Positions 54,029 through 63,300 of a stretch of DNA of 64,000 bases are shown here, piece by piece. The DNA is from Amycolatopsis sp. CA-128772 (GTDB taxonomy: Bacteria; Actinomycetota; Actinomycetes; Mycobacteriales; Pseudonocardiaceae): the NCBI RefSeq assembly GCF_002904295.1, contig NZ_PPHG01000080.1, positions 142,836-206,835 on the forward strand. Reading direction: 5' to 3'. The notes under the pieces were generated by a model. The model ran no database searches. It was not told where the DNA came from and saw only the letters and a list, made by a program, of their open reading frames with translations. Every line of letters begins with the position of its first letter. The stretch's first letter is position 1. The translations under genes and the position numbers were made by a program.

Positions 54029-55389
54029 TGGTCGATGCGGCGCCGCCGCGCGATCAGCACGCCGCCGGCACTGGTCGCCACCGCCGTGACCAGGACCACC
54101 AGCCAGCCGCGGCGGAAGTCCGTCAGGTCCGGGGTGCCCGCGAACACCGCGACCAGCACCGCCGTGCCCAGGACCGTGCCGATCTGGCGCGTCGTGTTGA
54201 CCATCGACGATCCCGCGCCCCAGCGGGCCGGCGGCAGGACCGTGCCGACCACGCCCGACAGGCTCGGCAGGATCAGCCCGACGCCGAGGCCGGTCAGCAG
54301 CTGGCCGGGCAGCATCGACGCCGCGTAGTCGCGGGTCGCGTCCATGCGCAGCAACCAGATCAGCGCTCCCGCGCCGAACGAGACGCCGCCGAGGGCGACC
54401 ACCGGGCCGGGGCCGAAGCGGTGCACGAACCGGCTGCCGAGGATCGACACCGGGACCACCACCAGCGGGCCCGGAGCCAGGGACAGCCCCGCGACGAGCG
54501 CCGGTTCGCGCCAGATCGACGTCAGGAACAGCACGTTGCCGAAGAGCATCGCCGCGAAACCGGCGGCGAACACCCCGGTCGTCACGCAGGCCAGCCACAA
54601 CGTCGGGACGCGCAGCGCCGGCAGGTCCAGCACCGGCACCGCGTGCCGCGCCGAGCGCAGGGGGACCCAGGCCAGCGCGACGGCGGCCACCGCGAACGCC
54701 AGCAGCACCGGCCGCGCGCCCCAGCCGTGGTCGGACGCCTCGACCAGCGCATACGCCAGCGCGCCGACCCCCACCAGGAGCCCGGTGGCGCCGAGGACGT
54801 CCGGGACGCCGCTGGTGCTGTCCCGCGACTCGCGCAGCACCCGCGGCCCGGCCAGCAGCGTCAGCGCGCAGATCGGCAGGTTGACCAGGAACACCCAGCG
54901 CCAGGACGCCTCGACGAGCAGGCCGCCGACCGGCGGGCCGAGGGCCGCGGCCGCCGCGCCCACCGACGCCCAGACGCCGACCGCCACCGGGCGCCGGTGC
55001 GGCGGGAACGCCGTCAGCAGCAGCGCGAGTGACGTCGGCATGACGAGCGCGGCGCCGATCGCCTGCACCGCACGGAAGGCGATCAGCGCGGGGATCGAAG
55101 GCGCGGCCGCGCACGCCGCCGAGGCGAGGGTGAACACCGCGACGCCGAGCAGGAACAGCCGCTTGCGGCCGTAGCGGTCGGCCAGCCGCCCGGCCGGGGC
55201 GAGGCAGGCGGCGAACAGCACGGTGTAGCCGTTGAGCACCCACGACAGGGTGGCCAGGCCGTCGCCGGGGAACGCCGCCCGGATGCCGGGAAAGGCGATC
55301 GTGACGATGAACGTGTCCAGGCTCGCGAGGAACGCGGCCGTCGAGACGACGAGCAGCACGAGGCCGGGCTTCGGCGGGGTGTCGGTCAT
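53956..55389 (-). CDS. MFS multidrug exporter, DHA2 type
   Basis: 477 residues, ATG start after AGGAGGACC. Fourteen hydrophobic segments. STAAFLASLDTFIVTIAFPG in helix 1, GRLADRYGRKRLFLLG as motif A and LGPPVGGLLVEASWRWVF in helix 5 are DHA2 hallmarks. The last 24 codons are antisense to the MocR gene end. A perfect 7-9-7 inverted repeat sits 8 bases upstream of the start, suggesting tight repression by a TetR/MarR-type protein encoded elsewhere. Confidence 0.92.
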   Translation of the reverse strand: MTDTPPKPGLVLLVVSTAAFLASLDTFIVTIAFPGIRAAFPGDGLATLSWVLNGYTVLFAACLAPAGRLADRYGRKRLFLLGVAVFTLASAACAAAPSIPALIAFRAVQAIGAALVMPTSLALLLTAFPPHRRPVAVGVWASVGAAAAALGPPVGGLLVEASWRWVFLVNLPICALTLLAGPRVLRESRDSTSGVPDVLGATGLLVGVGALAYALVEASDHGWGARPVLLAFAVAAVALAWVPLRSARHAVPVLDLPALRVPTLWLACVTTGVFAAGFAAMLFGNVLFLTSIWREPALVAGLSLAPGPLVVVPVSILGSRFVHRFGPGPVVALGGVSFGAGALIWLLRMDATRDYAASMLPGQLLTGLGVGLILPSLSGVVGTVLPPARWGAGSSMVNTTRQIGTVLGTAVLVAVFAGTPDLTDFRRGWLVVLVTAVATSAGGVLIARRRRIDHYAEPQAASSTARPASMVSEAIEP

Positions 55390-55396
55390 GGTCCTC

Positions 55397-55419
55397 CTAG
55401 GTTCGATAAAACAACCTAG
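55397..55419 (-). promoter_or_regulatory. perfect 7-9-7 inverted repeat upstream of the DHA2 exporter
   Basis: CTAGGTT-cgataaaac-AACCTAG is a perfect dyad 8-30 bases upstream of the exporter ATG, overlapping its ribosome site. The AT-rich centre and spacing are typical of TetR operators. No TetR gene is adjacent, so the repressor must act from elsewhere. Confidence 0.65.
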
Positions 55420-55447
55420 ATGGACGAGGTGAGTTTCAACAAGAGAC

Positions 55448-55921
55448 TTAGGCGGCAGCCCGCTCCTCGGCGCGAGCCTTCAGCGCGGCGAGGGTGTGCT
55501 CGATCGACTCGATGTTGTAGCCGGGCCGGTCGGCGCGGCCGGTGACGCGCGGCCCCATGAATTTGCGCACGACCCAGCTGCCGATCCGGTACCAGTTCTC
55601 GGTGACCACGCAGCCGCCCGCGGCCGGCGCCAGCACGTACTCCCACCGCGAAACCCGCGAGCCGAGCGGCGTGCGCACGTCGAAGGCGAACCGGCGGCCC
55701 GGTTCGAACGCGACCACCCGCACCCGCGTCCACCACTGCAGCCGGCCGTTGCGGTTGCGGCCGCGGAACCGCGCGCCGAGGGCCGGCCCGGTGCCGTCCA
55801 GCCAGCGGCCGCCGACGTTCTCCGGGCTGAGCTCGCCCATCCGCGGCAGATCGGTGACCCACGCCCACACCGTGGCCGGGGCGGCCGGGACGGTCACACT
55901 GCGCGAAATCGTCGGCTCCAC
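55448..55921 (-). CDS. SRPBCC/polyketide-cyclase-like protein
   Basis: 157 residues from a GTG at the start of the domain. SRSVTVPAAPATVWAWVTDLPRMGELSPEN and WTRVRVVAFEPGRRFAFDV are typical START-like strands, followed by GGCVVTENWYRIG and a C-terminal helix, HTLAALKARAEERAAA. These proteins bind hydrophobic ligands in a helix-grip cavity; many are annotated polyketide cyclase/dehydrase without proof. No polyketide genes are nearby. The gene precedes the DHA2 exporter on the same strand, 58 bases before its start, so a lipid-export link is possible but weak. Confidence 0.85.
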   Translation of the reverse strand: MEPTISRSVTVPAAPATVWAWVTDLPRMGELSPENVGGRWLDGTGPALGARFRGRNRNGRLQWWTRVRVVAFEPGRRFAFDVRTPLGSRVSRWEYVLAPAAGGCVVTENWYRIGSWVVRKFMGPRVTGRADRPGYNIESIEHTLAALKARAEERAAA

Positions 55922-56082
55922 GCCCCGACGGTGACAGCGGTTCCGGCGGGCCGGCAAGGGCTTCCGGCGTTGTCCGCAGCCGAGGAGAGCCGGCCCGGGA
56001 AATTCAGCCGGTCAGGTTGGGTTGTCAACCCCTCGATGTGGGTATTACGCGCGCGGAGGACTCCCACGACACGGAGGGTGCG

Positions 56083-56598
56083 GTGGTCAGCGTGATCCCG
56101 ATCGAGGTGGTGGGGATGGCCGTTCCGGTGCCCGGCGAGGCGCCGCTGATGCTGCTGCGCGAGCCGGAAGGAGCTCGCCGCTGGCTGGCCATCATGATCG
56201 GGTACGGCGAGGCCGAGGCCCTCGTGCGGGCGCGGGAGCAGATCGCCCAGCCGCGCCCGGGCACGATCGAGCTGCTCGGCGACGTCCTCGCGGCGTTCGG
56301 CCAGGGCGTCGCCGCGGTCGAGCTGACCGAGGTGCGGGACGGCATCTTCTACGCCGACCTCGTGCTCGCCTCGGGCACCCGCGTGTCGGCCCGCCCCAGC
56401 GACGCGGTCGCGCTCGGCCTGCGCCAGGGCGCGCCCATCCGCGTCGCCGAAGAGGTGCTGGACGTCGCGTCCGTGCAGCTCGAGGTCGAGCAGGAGACCG
56501 AAGGGCCGGCCACCGACGTGCTGGACACCGAGGCCGAGGTCGCCCGGTTCCGCGCCGAACTCGACGGCCTGCGGCCCGAAGACTTCGACGACCTGTGA
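56083..56598 (+). CDS. bifunctional nuclease (BFN/DUF151) family protein
   Basis: 171 residues from a GTG following ACGGAGGGTGCG. The DUF151 pattern is clear: IPIEVVGMAVPVPGEAPLML, ARRWLAIMIGYGEAEAL, TIELLGDVLAAFGQGVAAVE, GIFYADLVLASGTRVSARP and SDAVALGLRQGAPIRVAEEV, with an acidic tail. Related plant and bacterial proteins were reported to have RNase and DNase activity. In actinomycetes it is a conserved single gene, usually near merR/gcv genes, which are not seen here. The cellular role is unknown. Confidence 0.9.
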   Translation: MVSVIPIEVVGMAVPVPGEAPLMLLREPEGARRWLAIMIGYGEAEALVRAREQIAQPRPGTIELLGDVLAAFGQGVAAVELTEVRDGIFYADLVLASGTRVSARPSDAVALGLRQGAPIRVAEEVLDVASVQLEVEQETEGPATDVLDTEAEVARFRAELDGLRPEDFDDL

Positions 56599-56673
56599 AG
56601 AATCTTCTCCCGGACCGATGAATCCCGGCCGCGGCGCCGGTACACATACCGCCACCGGCCGGACGGGAGAACC

Positions 56674-57642
56674 ATGCTGGACTTCGCGACGCGCACCGAG
56701 CCGCACCGGCGCGAGCTGCTCGCGCACTGCTACCGCATGCTCGGCTCGGTCCACGAAGCCGAAGACCTGGTGCAGGAGACGCTGGTCCGCGCCTGGAAGG
56801 CGTGGGCAGGCTACGACCCGGCCCGCGCGTCGGTGCGCACCTGGCTCTACCGGATCGCCACCAACGCCTGCCTGACCGCGCTCGAAGGCCGTGCCCGGCG
56901 GCCGCTGCCGTCCGGGCTCGGCGGCCCCGGCGACGACCCGGGCGCACCGCTCACGCCGTCGGCCGAGATCCCCTGGCTGCAGCCCTTCCCGGACGCCCGC
57001 CTCGACGACCCCGGCCTGCACCTGGCCCGCCGCGGCACCCTCCGGCTGGCGTTGCTGGCGGCGATGCAGACGCTGCCGCCGAAGCAGCGGGCGGTGCTGA
57101 TCCTGCGGGACGTCCTGGAGTTCAGCGCGGCGGAGGTGGCCGGCTTCCTGGACACGACGCCCGCCGCGGTCAACAGCGCCCTGCAACGCGCCCGCGCCGG
57201 GCTCGGCGGCCTGTCGGCGGACGAGGTGCCCGAGCCGGACGACAGCGCGGTGGAGGCGGTCCTCGACTCCTACGTCCGGGCGTTCGAACGGGCCGACGTC
57301 GCGGGCCTGGTCGAGCTGCTCACCGAGGACGTCGTGATGGAGATGCCGCCGGTCCCGCTGTGGTTCCGCGGCCCGGACGGCTACGGCCGGTTCCTCGAGC
57401 TGATGTTCGCGCGGCGCGGCTCCGGCTGGCGCATGACGCGCACGAGCGCCAACGGCCGGCCCGCGCTGGTGGCGTACTGCCGCGACGACGCCGGGGTGTA
57501 CCGGCTGCACACGCTGCAGGTGTTCACCGTGCGCGGGGGCCGGGTGGCGCACAACGTCGTGTTCGCCGACGCGGGCGTCCTGGCGCTGTTCGACCTCCCC
57601 GCGGTTCAGCCGGCGGCGCGCGCTTCCGACGGGCGGCCGTAG
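56674..57642 (+). CDS. ECF sigma factor with C-terminal SnoaL-like domain
   Basis: 322 residues, ATG start. Region 2 (LLAHCYRMLGSVHEAEDLVQETLVRAWKAW in consecutive segments) and region 4 (LPPKQRAVLILRDVLEFSAAEVAGFLDTTPAAVNSALQRAR) are intact. The C-terminal 110 residues (YVRAFERADVAGLVELLTEDVVMEMPP onward) form a SnoaL_2-like domain. This is the SigG/SigX5-type (ECF41/ECF56-like) layout in which the tail modulates sigma activity in cis and replaces an anti-sigma factor. No anti-sigma gene is adjacent, as expected. The stop overlaps the DUF2087 gene by 37 bases. Confidence 0.92.
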   Translation: MLDFATRTEPHRRELLAHCYRMLGSVHEAEDLVQETLVRAWKAWAGYDPARASVRTWLYRIATNACLTALEGRARRPLPSGLGGPGDDPGAPLTPSAEIPWLQPFPDARLDDPGLHLARRGTLRLALLAAMQTLPPKQRAVLILRDVLEFSAAEVAGFLDTTPAAVNSALQRARAGLGGLSADEVPEPDDSAVEAVLDSYVRAFERADVAGLVELLTEDVVMEMPPVPLWFRGPDGYGRFLELMFARRGSGWRMTRTSANGRPALVAYCRDDAGVYRLHTLQVFTVRGGRVAHNVVFADAGVLALFDLPAVQPAARASDGRP

Positions 57643-58085
57643 GCGCCGCCGTCGTTGCTGCGCTGCAGCAGGCCCTCGTCGACGAGGTAGCGGCGCAGGG
57701 TCGCGTGGTCGTCGTGGACCATCGAGAGCTTCTCTCGGACGTCCTGCTCGGTGTAGAGCCGGCCGGGTTCGAACCGCTCGGCGAGGTGGCCGAGCAGCAG
57801 CTGCCGCCGCTTGCCCGAGTGCGGGATCGTGACGAGCCGGCCGTGGCGGAAGAGCCCGTCGAGCGGATCGGCCGGGGCCTTCGCAAGCGCTTCGCGGAAC
57901 ACCTCGGGCGCGGCCCGGTAGCGGCCGCCGGTCACCGTGACGAGCCCCGCGTCGACCAGCCGCTTCGCGAGCTTGGCCGTGGCCGCGTCGGCCGGAAGCC
58001 CGTCGCCGTCGGCGCAGATGCGGGCGAAGAACTGCAGGCGGGCGGGGTCCGCGAGGGCGGAGACCAGCGCTTCCGGGGAGGCCAT
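57606..58085 (-). CDS. DUF2087 family protein, ArsR-like
   Basis: 159 residues, ATG start. The N-terminal ALVSALADPARLQFFARICAD resembles an ArsR/winged-helix opening. The C-terminal half, with LVTIPHSGKRRQLLLGHLAERFEPGRLYTEQDVREKL and RRYLVDEGLLQRSNDGGAYGR, is DUF2087 (PF09860). Members look like small regulators and are often fused to ArsR or GNAT domains. It is divergent from the acyl-AMP ligase operon, so it is a candidate regulator of that operon. Confidence 0.85.
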   Translation of the reverse strand: MASPEALVSALADPARLQFFARICADGDGLPADAATAKLAKRLVDAGLVTVTGGRYRAAPEVFREALAKAPADPLDGLFRHGRLVTIPHSGKRRQLLLGHLAERFEPGRLYTEQDVREKLSMVHDDHATLRRYLVDEGLLQRSNDGGAYGRPSEARAAG

Positions 58086-58176
58086 GGTGTGCGACCGTAC
58101 CCGCGCCCGACCCGGCGGTGAACCGCTTTCCCGGCCGCCGTCCCGGTGGCGGCGGCGGTCCCAGTAGGTTGCTTTC

Positions 58177-59811
58177 GTGCCCCGTCCGCCCGAGACCGTG
58201 CCCGAGGCGGTGCTGCACGTCTCGATCGTGGACCGGCTGTTCGCCCGCGCGGACGACGACCGCCCGTTGTTCACCCACCAGGACCACACGCACCACGCGG
58301 AACACACGTGGACGTGGGCGGAGTTCGCCGCCCGGGTCCGCGTGGTGGCCGGGGAGCTGCGGCGGGTGGCCGAGCCGGGGGAGCGCGTTGCCATCCTCGC
58401 CGGCCAGGAGCTCGCTTATCCGCTGGCGTTCTTCGGCGCGCTGGCCGCCGGGCTCGTCGCCGTCCCGCTGATGGCGCCGTCGAGCCCCGCGCAGGCCGGC
58501 CGGCTCGCCGGCGTGCTGGCCGACTCGGGCGCGCGCCTGTGGCTGACGTCGGCGGCCGCGCGGGAGGGGCTGCCCGCGCACGAGCACGTCGTCGTGGCCG
58601 ACGAGCTGACCGGGCCGGGCGCCGATCCGGTGCCGGTGCGCCCGGACAGCCCGGCCTACCTGCAGTACACCTCGGGTTCGACACGCGAGCCGGCCGGCGC
58701 GGTGATCCCGCACCGCGCGATCGTCGCCGCCTGCTGGCAGGGCAGCCTGGCGTACGCCGTCGACGAGGGCACGACCTGCGCCGGCTGGATCCCGTTCTTC
58801 CACGACATGGGCCTGATCCAGCTGCTGTGCCTGCCGGTCTTCTCGGGCGGCCGCTCGGTGTTCATGGCCCCGGCCGAGTTCGTGCACTCCCCGGGCCGCT
58901 GGCTGCGGCAGCTGGCCGGATATCCGGCGGTGTTCACCGCCGCGCCGAACTTCGCCTACGACCTCGCCGCCGACGCCGACACCGGCGAAGACCTCGACCT
59001 GTCGGACGTGCGGGTGGCGCTCAACGGCAGCGAACCCGTCCGGCCGCGCACGATCGAGCGCTTCCAGGAGGTGTTCGGGCCGCGCGGGTTCCGGCGGGCG
59101 GCGCAGCGGCCGTCGTACGGGCTCGCCGAAGCCACGGTGTACGTCGCCAGTGCGGGCGACGACGGGCCGCGCAGCGCGGTGTTCGACCGGGAGGTCCTCG
59201 CGCAGGGCCGGGCCGTCGAAACCGCGGGCGGGCAGGAGCTGGTGTCCGTCGGCCGCCCGGTCGGGCAGCTGGTCCGGATCGTCGACGACGGGCAGGCGCA
59301 GCCCGACGGCGTCGTCGGCGAAATCTGGGTGCACGGCCCGAACGTCGCCACCGGCTACTGGGGCCGCGGCGACGCGGCCGCGTTCGGCGCCGAGCTCGAC
59401 GGCCTCGGCGGCTGGCTGCGCACCGGCGACCTCGGCGTCGTGCACCGCGGCGACCTGTACGTCACCGGCCGGCTCAAGGACCTGATCGTCATCGACGGCC
59501 GCAACTTCCACCCGCAGGACATCGAAGCGGCCGCCGGGGAGGCCCACCCCGCGGTCCGCCGCGACCGGGTCGCCGCGTTCGGCGTCACCGACTCCGGAGG
59601 CGAGGGCGCGGTGGTGGTGGCCGAGCGGGTGCGCGGCGCCGGCGCCGACGACCGGGAGGTGACCCGGGCGGTGCTGCGGGCGGTGTCCCGCGAACACGGC
59701 CTCACGCTGCGCGCGGTACGTCTGGTCCCTTCTGGTGGCCTCCCGCGCACATCGAGCGGCAAGGTCGCCCGGTCGGCCGCCAAGGCACGTTATGGTGACT
59801 TCCGTGGGTGA
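58177..59811 (+). CDS. fatty-acyl-AMP ligase (FAAL-like)
   Basis: 544 residues, GTG start. Adenylate-forming motifs are intact: the P-loop YLQYTSGSTREPAGAVIPHR, WIPFFHDMGLIQLL, a motif typical of FAALs, RPSYGLAEATVYVA, WLRTGDLGVVHRGDLYVTGR, and the hinge KDLIVIDGRNFHPQDIE. The C-terminal lysine is in TSSGKVARSAAK. FAALs activate a fatty acid as acyl-AMP and pass it to an acyl carrier protein rather than to CoA. The ACP gene overlaps this gene by 20 bases, supporting that reaction. The rest of the operon encodes ESX/EspC-like proteins, an unusual context. Confidence 0.93.
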   Translation: MPRPPETVPEAVLHVSIVDRLFARADDDRPLFTHQDHTHHAEHTWTWAEFAARVRVVAGELRRVAEPGERVAILAGQELAYPLAFFGALAAGLVAVPLMAPSSPAQAGRLAGVLADSGARLWLTSAAAREGLPAHEHVVVADELTGPGADPVPVRPDSPAYLQYTSGSTREPAGAVIPHRAIVAACWQGSLAYAVDEGTTCAGWIPFFHDMGLIQLLCLPVFSGGRSVFMAPAEFVHSPGRWLRQLAGYPAVFTAAPNFAYDLAADADTGEDLDLSDVRVALNGSEPVRPRTIERFQEVFGPRGFRRAAQRPSYGLAEATVYVASAGDDGPRSAVFDREVLAQGRAVETAGGQELVSVGRPVGQLVRIVDDGQAQPDGVVGEIWVHGPNVATGYWGRGDAAAFGAELDGLGGWLRTGDLGVVHRGDLYVTGRLKDLIVIDGRNFHPQDIEAAAGEAHPAVRRDRVAAFGVTDSGGEGAVVVAERVRGAGADDREVTRAVLRAVSREHGLTLRAVRLVPSGGLPRTSSGKVARSAAKARYGDFRG

Positions 59812-60067
59812 TCACCGCGCCGAGGTCACGAAGGTCGTCTGCGACACCTTCCGGCTCGACCCGGCTCTCGTCGAGCCCGACGCGCCCCTGGAGGAGCTGG
59901 GCATCGACTCGAAGGGGCGGATCAAGCTGCTGGCGGCGCTGGAGATCTACTACGGCGTGACGATCGACCTGGACCGGCTCGACCGGTTCACCGACGTGGG
60001 GTCCGTGGCCGGCGTGCTCGCGGAAGCCCTGGGTACTCGCGGAACTTCAGGAGAGGCGCTGACATGA
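59792..60067 (+). CDS. acyl carrier protein
   Basis: 91 residues from the ATG inside the ligase gene; nearby GTGs at 59795 and 59804 are alternatives. The phosphopantetheine site is LEELGIDSKGRIKLLAALE with the serine in D-S-K instead of the usual D-S-L. Helix III (DRFTDVGSVAGVLAEAL) completes the fold. It should receive the acyl group from the FAAL. There is no ketosynthase or peptide synthetase nearby, so the acyl chain must be passed to another acceptor. It overlaps the next gene by 4 bases (ATGA). Confidence 0.9.
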   Translation: MVTSVGDHRAEVTKVVCDTFRLDPALVEPDAPLEELGIDSKGRIKLLAALEIYYGVTIDLDRLDRFTDVGSVAGVLAEALGTRGTSGEALT

Positions 60068-60381
60068 GCGGCGGGGGGTACACCGCGACGACCGAGGCGT
60101 TGTCGACGGCGGCCAAGACCATCGGTGACCTGGCGGAGCACCTGCTGGACGACAACCCGGACCTGCAGACCCCGCAGGTGACCGCGGAGAAGTTCGGCCG
60201 GGCGCACGGCACGCACGCCACCAAGTACACCGCGGGCGCGCAGGCCCTGTGGGCCGCGGTGTCCGGCTACAGCAGCACGCTGGACTCGTTCGGTACGAAC
60301 CTCGGCACCGCCGGTTCGAGCTACGGCACCAACGAGGGCAACCAGGCCGGCGTGATCACGAACGCCGGGGGCTCGCTCTGA
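60064..60381 (+). CDS. EspC/WXG100-like type VII secretion-associated protein
   Basis: 105 residues, ATG start in an ATGA overlap with the ACP gene. Two long helices (about 8-30 and 38-82) are separated by NPDLQTPQ. The C-terminal part after helix 2 has Y87-G-T-N-E91, matching the YxxxD/E general secretion signal of type VII (ESX) substrates. FG at 44-45 (AEKFGRAHG) is as in EspC-family proteins (PF10824). It is small, acidic and lacks a signal peptide. It is likely secreted or acts as partner of the large protein encoded next. No ESX core ATPase gene is in the window. Confidence 0.7.
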   Translation: MSGGGYTATTEALSTAAKTIGDLAEHLLDDNPDLQTPQVTAEKFGRAHGTHATKYTAGAQALWAAVSGYSSTLDSFGTNLGTAGSSYGTNEGNQAGVITNAGGSL

Positions 60382-63300
60382 TGGCCGAGAAGAAGAAGTG
60401 GTCCGACGTCAAGGCCGTCCTGGACGACCCGAGCGTCCCCGCTCCGCAGAAGAGTGCGCTGATCAGCAGCTGGCTGCGGGAGAACCCGCCACCGCCGCCG
60501 TTCCTGGCCGACCAGGAGCCGGACGAGATCAAGCAGAAGCGGCAGGAAGCCGAGAAGTACGCCAACGCCTACAACGCGAACCCGTTCTTCGCCGGCCAGT
60601 CCGTCGACGAGGCCTACGACAAGGCCAAGTCCAGCGGGGACCAGAACAGCTACAACGAGGACCAGGAAAAGAAGGCCGTCGACGACGGCAAGAAGAAGCT
60701 CGACGAGACGCGGCCGCCGGCCGCCGGTGAAGACGGCAGCACCAGCGGCGGCGGCACCAAGACCTCCGACGAGATCTTCGACGCCGCCGCGCCCGCGCTG
60801 AAGCTGTTCGAGACGTTCGGTTCGCTGCTGGCGAAGATCCCGGCCGACTGCCGCGGCAACACCCGCGCGCTCGACCTCGACAAGGACATCCGCGCGCCGT
60901 TCGACGAGCAGCGCGGGATCAGCTTCGCGGACTTCGTCGCGGACGCCGGGCACTTCAAGCACGGTGCGGAGACGGTGGACCGGACGCTGCAGGACACCGG
61001 CTCGCAGCTGGGCAGCCTGTACCAGAGCTGGAGCGGCGCGGGCGCCGACGCCGCGTCCGACGCCTACAACGACAAGATCCAGCCCAAGGCGGCGAAGCTG
61101 TCCCAGACGCTCGGCAACGCGAGCGAGGCGACGCTGAACACGGCCACCACGGTGTTCCAGCTGTGCAAGGGCAAGGCCGACGCGGTCATCGGGATGTACA
61201 CCGACCTGGTCGGCAAGGCCGACTACACGATGGCGCAGAAGGTCGTGGCCGTCGCGAACGGCGAGCACGGCAACGAGCAGGACCTGGCCCAGATCGCGGG
61301 CTGGATGGACCTCAACTTCGGCACGAACCTGGTCAAGACGCTCAACGACCAGGGCTGCTGCGACGGCGACGAGATCAAGAAGCACGGCCAGGACCTGGCC
61401 AAGCAGTGGGTGCAGAACCAGTTCAACCCCGACATGTGGGACCGGCTGTACCAGGGCTTCGCGAAGACCTGCAAGGACACGAAGGACCTGGTCGACCAGG
61501 CGTACGACGCGCTCGACAAGGTCATGGGCGGGATCCGGAACGAGTTCGAGAGCGTTTCCCTGCCCGGCGGCCCGGGGACGACCGGCGGTACCGGTGGTGG
61601 TGCCGGTGGTGGTGCCGGGGGTGGTTCGGGCGCGACCGGGGGTGCCGGTGCGACCGGGGGTACCGGTGGCGGGACCGGTGGTGCGGGCAGCGGGTCGGGG
61701 TCCGGCAGTGCGGGCGGTGGTGGTGGCTCGGTGCCGCCGATTCCGGACACGCGCGCGGGGTCCGGCAGTGCGGGCGGTGGTGGTGGCTCGGTGCCGCCGA
61801 TCCCCGACACGAGCGCGGGGGCCGGTGCGCCGGGTGGCGGCTCGGGCGCGGGTGGCGGTTCGGGCAGCGACCTGCCGAGCGGCGCCGGCTCCGGCGGGGG
61901 CTCGGGTCCGGGCGGTTCGGTGCCGCCGATCCCGGACGGGTCCACGGCTTCCGGCGGCTCGACGGGCGGCGGCGGTTCCGGCTCGCCGGGCGGCCAGGAC
62001 GACCAGGCGGCCGCGGCCGAGGCGGCCAAGCAGCAGGCGGCACAGGAGGCCGAGGCGGCGAAGCAGAAGGCCGCGGATGCGTTGAAGGAGTTCAGCGGCC
62101 CGGGCATCCAGACCGACTCCGGCGCCGGCCTCGGCTCGGGCGGCGGCTCGGGCTCGGGTTCGGGTGGTCCGGGAGCCGACGGGACGGCACCGTCTTCGGT
62201 GCCCCCGCCCTCCGACACCGGCCAGGACGCGGCCGCCGCGGCAGCCGAGGCGGCGAAGAAGAAGGCCGCCGACGCGTTGAAGGAGTTCAGCGGGCCGGGC
62301 ATCGACACGGAGTCCGGAGCGGGTGCCGGCGGTCTGGGCGGCGGCTCCGGCGACTCGGACTCGGGCTCGGGTTCCGGCGACGACGGCAAGGCGACGGCCG
62401 AGCAGGCCGCGGAGGACGCGAAGAAGAAGGCCGCGGACGCGCTCAAGGAGTTCGGCGGCCCGGGCATCGAAACGGATCCCGGTGGCAAGCCCGACGGCCT
62501 GCTCGGCGACGACGACCCGGACGTCTTGAAGGTCAAGCAGGGCGACAAGACCTTCGAGATGACCGAGCCGGACCACGACGGCAAGATGGACATCAAGGTC
62601 GGCGAGGGGCCCGGCGATCCGAAGGACTTCAAGCTCGACTGGTCCGACAGTCCACAAGGGACGGACGACGGCTGCTACCACCCCGGCGACGACGGCAAGA
62701 TCCACATCGAGGACGGCGACCTCCGGATCACCGCCGAGCGGCCCGACGGCCCGGACGGCCCGACGGTCGTCACCGTCGACGACGGCAAGGGCACCCCGAC
62801 GACCTACACCCTCGGCGAGGACGACAAGCCCGCGGGCGCGCTGGGCGCCACCCCGGCAAAGCCGGTCGACGACCTCCCCAGCCACCGGGGCACCCTCGAG
62901 GACCTCGCCTCACCCGACGGCACCGGTTCGCACCACGGCGACGGCCCGGACGACTCGGGCACGCAGGGCAGCGGCGCCGGATCCCACCACAGTGGCGGCC
63001 CAGATGACTCGGGCACGCATGGCGGCGGCGCTGGTTCTCACGACGGTGGCGGCCCCGACGACTCCGGCTCGCACGGCGGCGGTGGTTCGCACGGCGGCGG
63101 CGCTGGTTCTCACCACGGTGGCGGCCCCGACGACTCCGGCTCGCACGGCGGCGGTGGCTCGCACGACGGCGGCGCCGGTTCTCACCACGGCGGCGGTTCC
63201 GGCGACCCGGGCTCCCACCACGGCGGCGGCCCCTCGGCGTCCGGCTTCAGCGGCGGCTCGCACGCCGGCGCCGGCTTCCCGGGCGCCGGATTCGACCCCG

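Noticed and set aside
62924..63222. CRISPR-like repeat array
   Set aside because: The repeats are in frame within one gene, degenerate and encode Gly/His/Asp sequence; there are no unique spacers.
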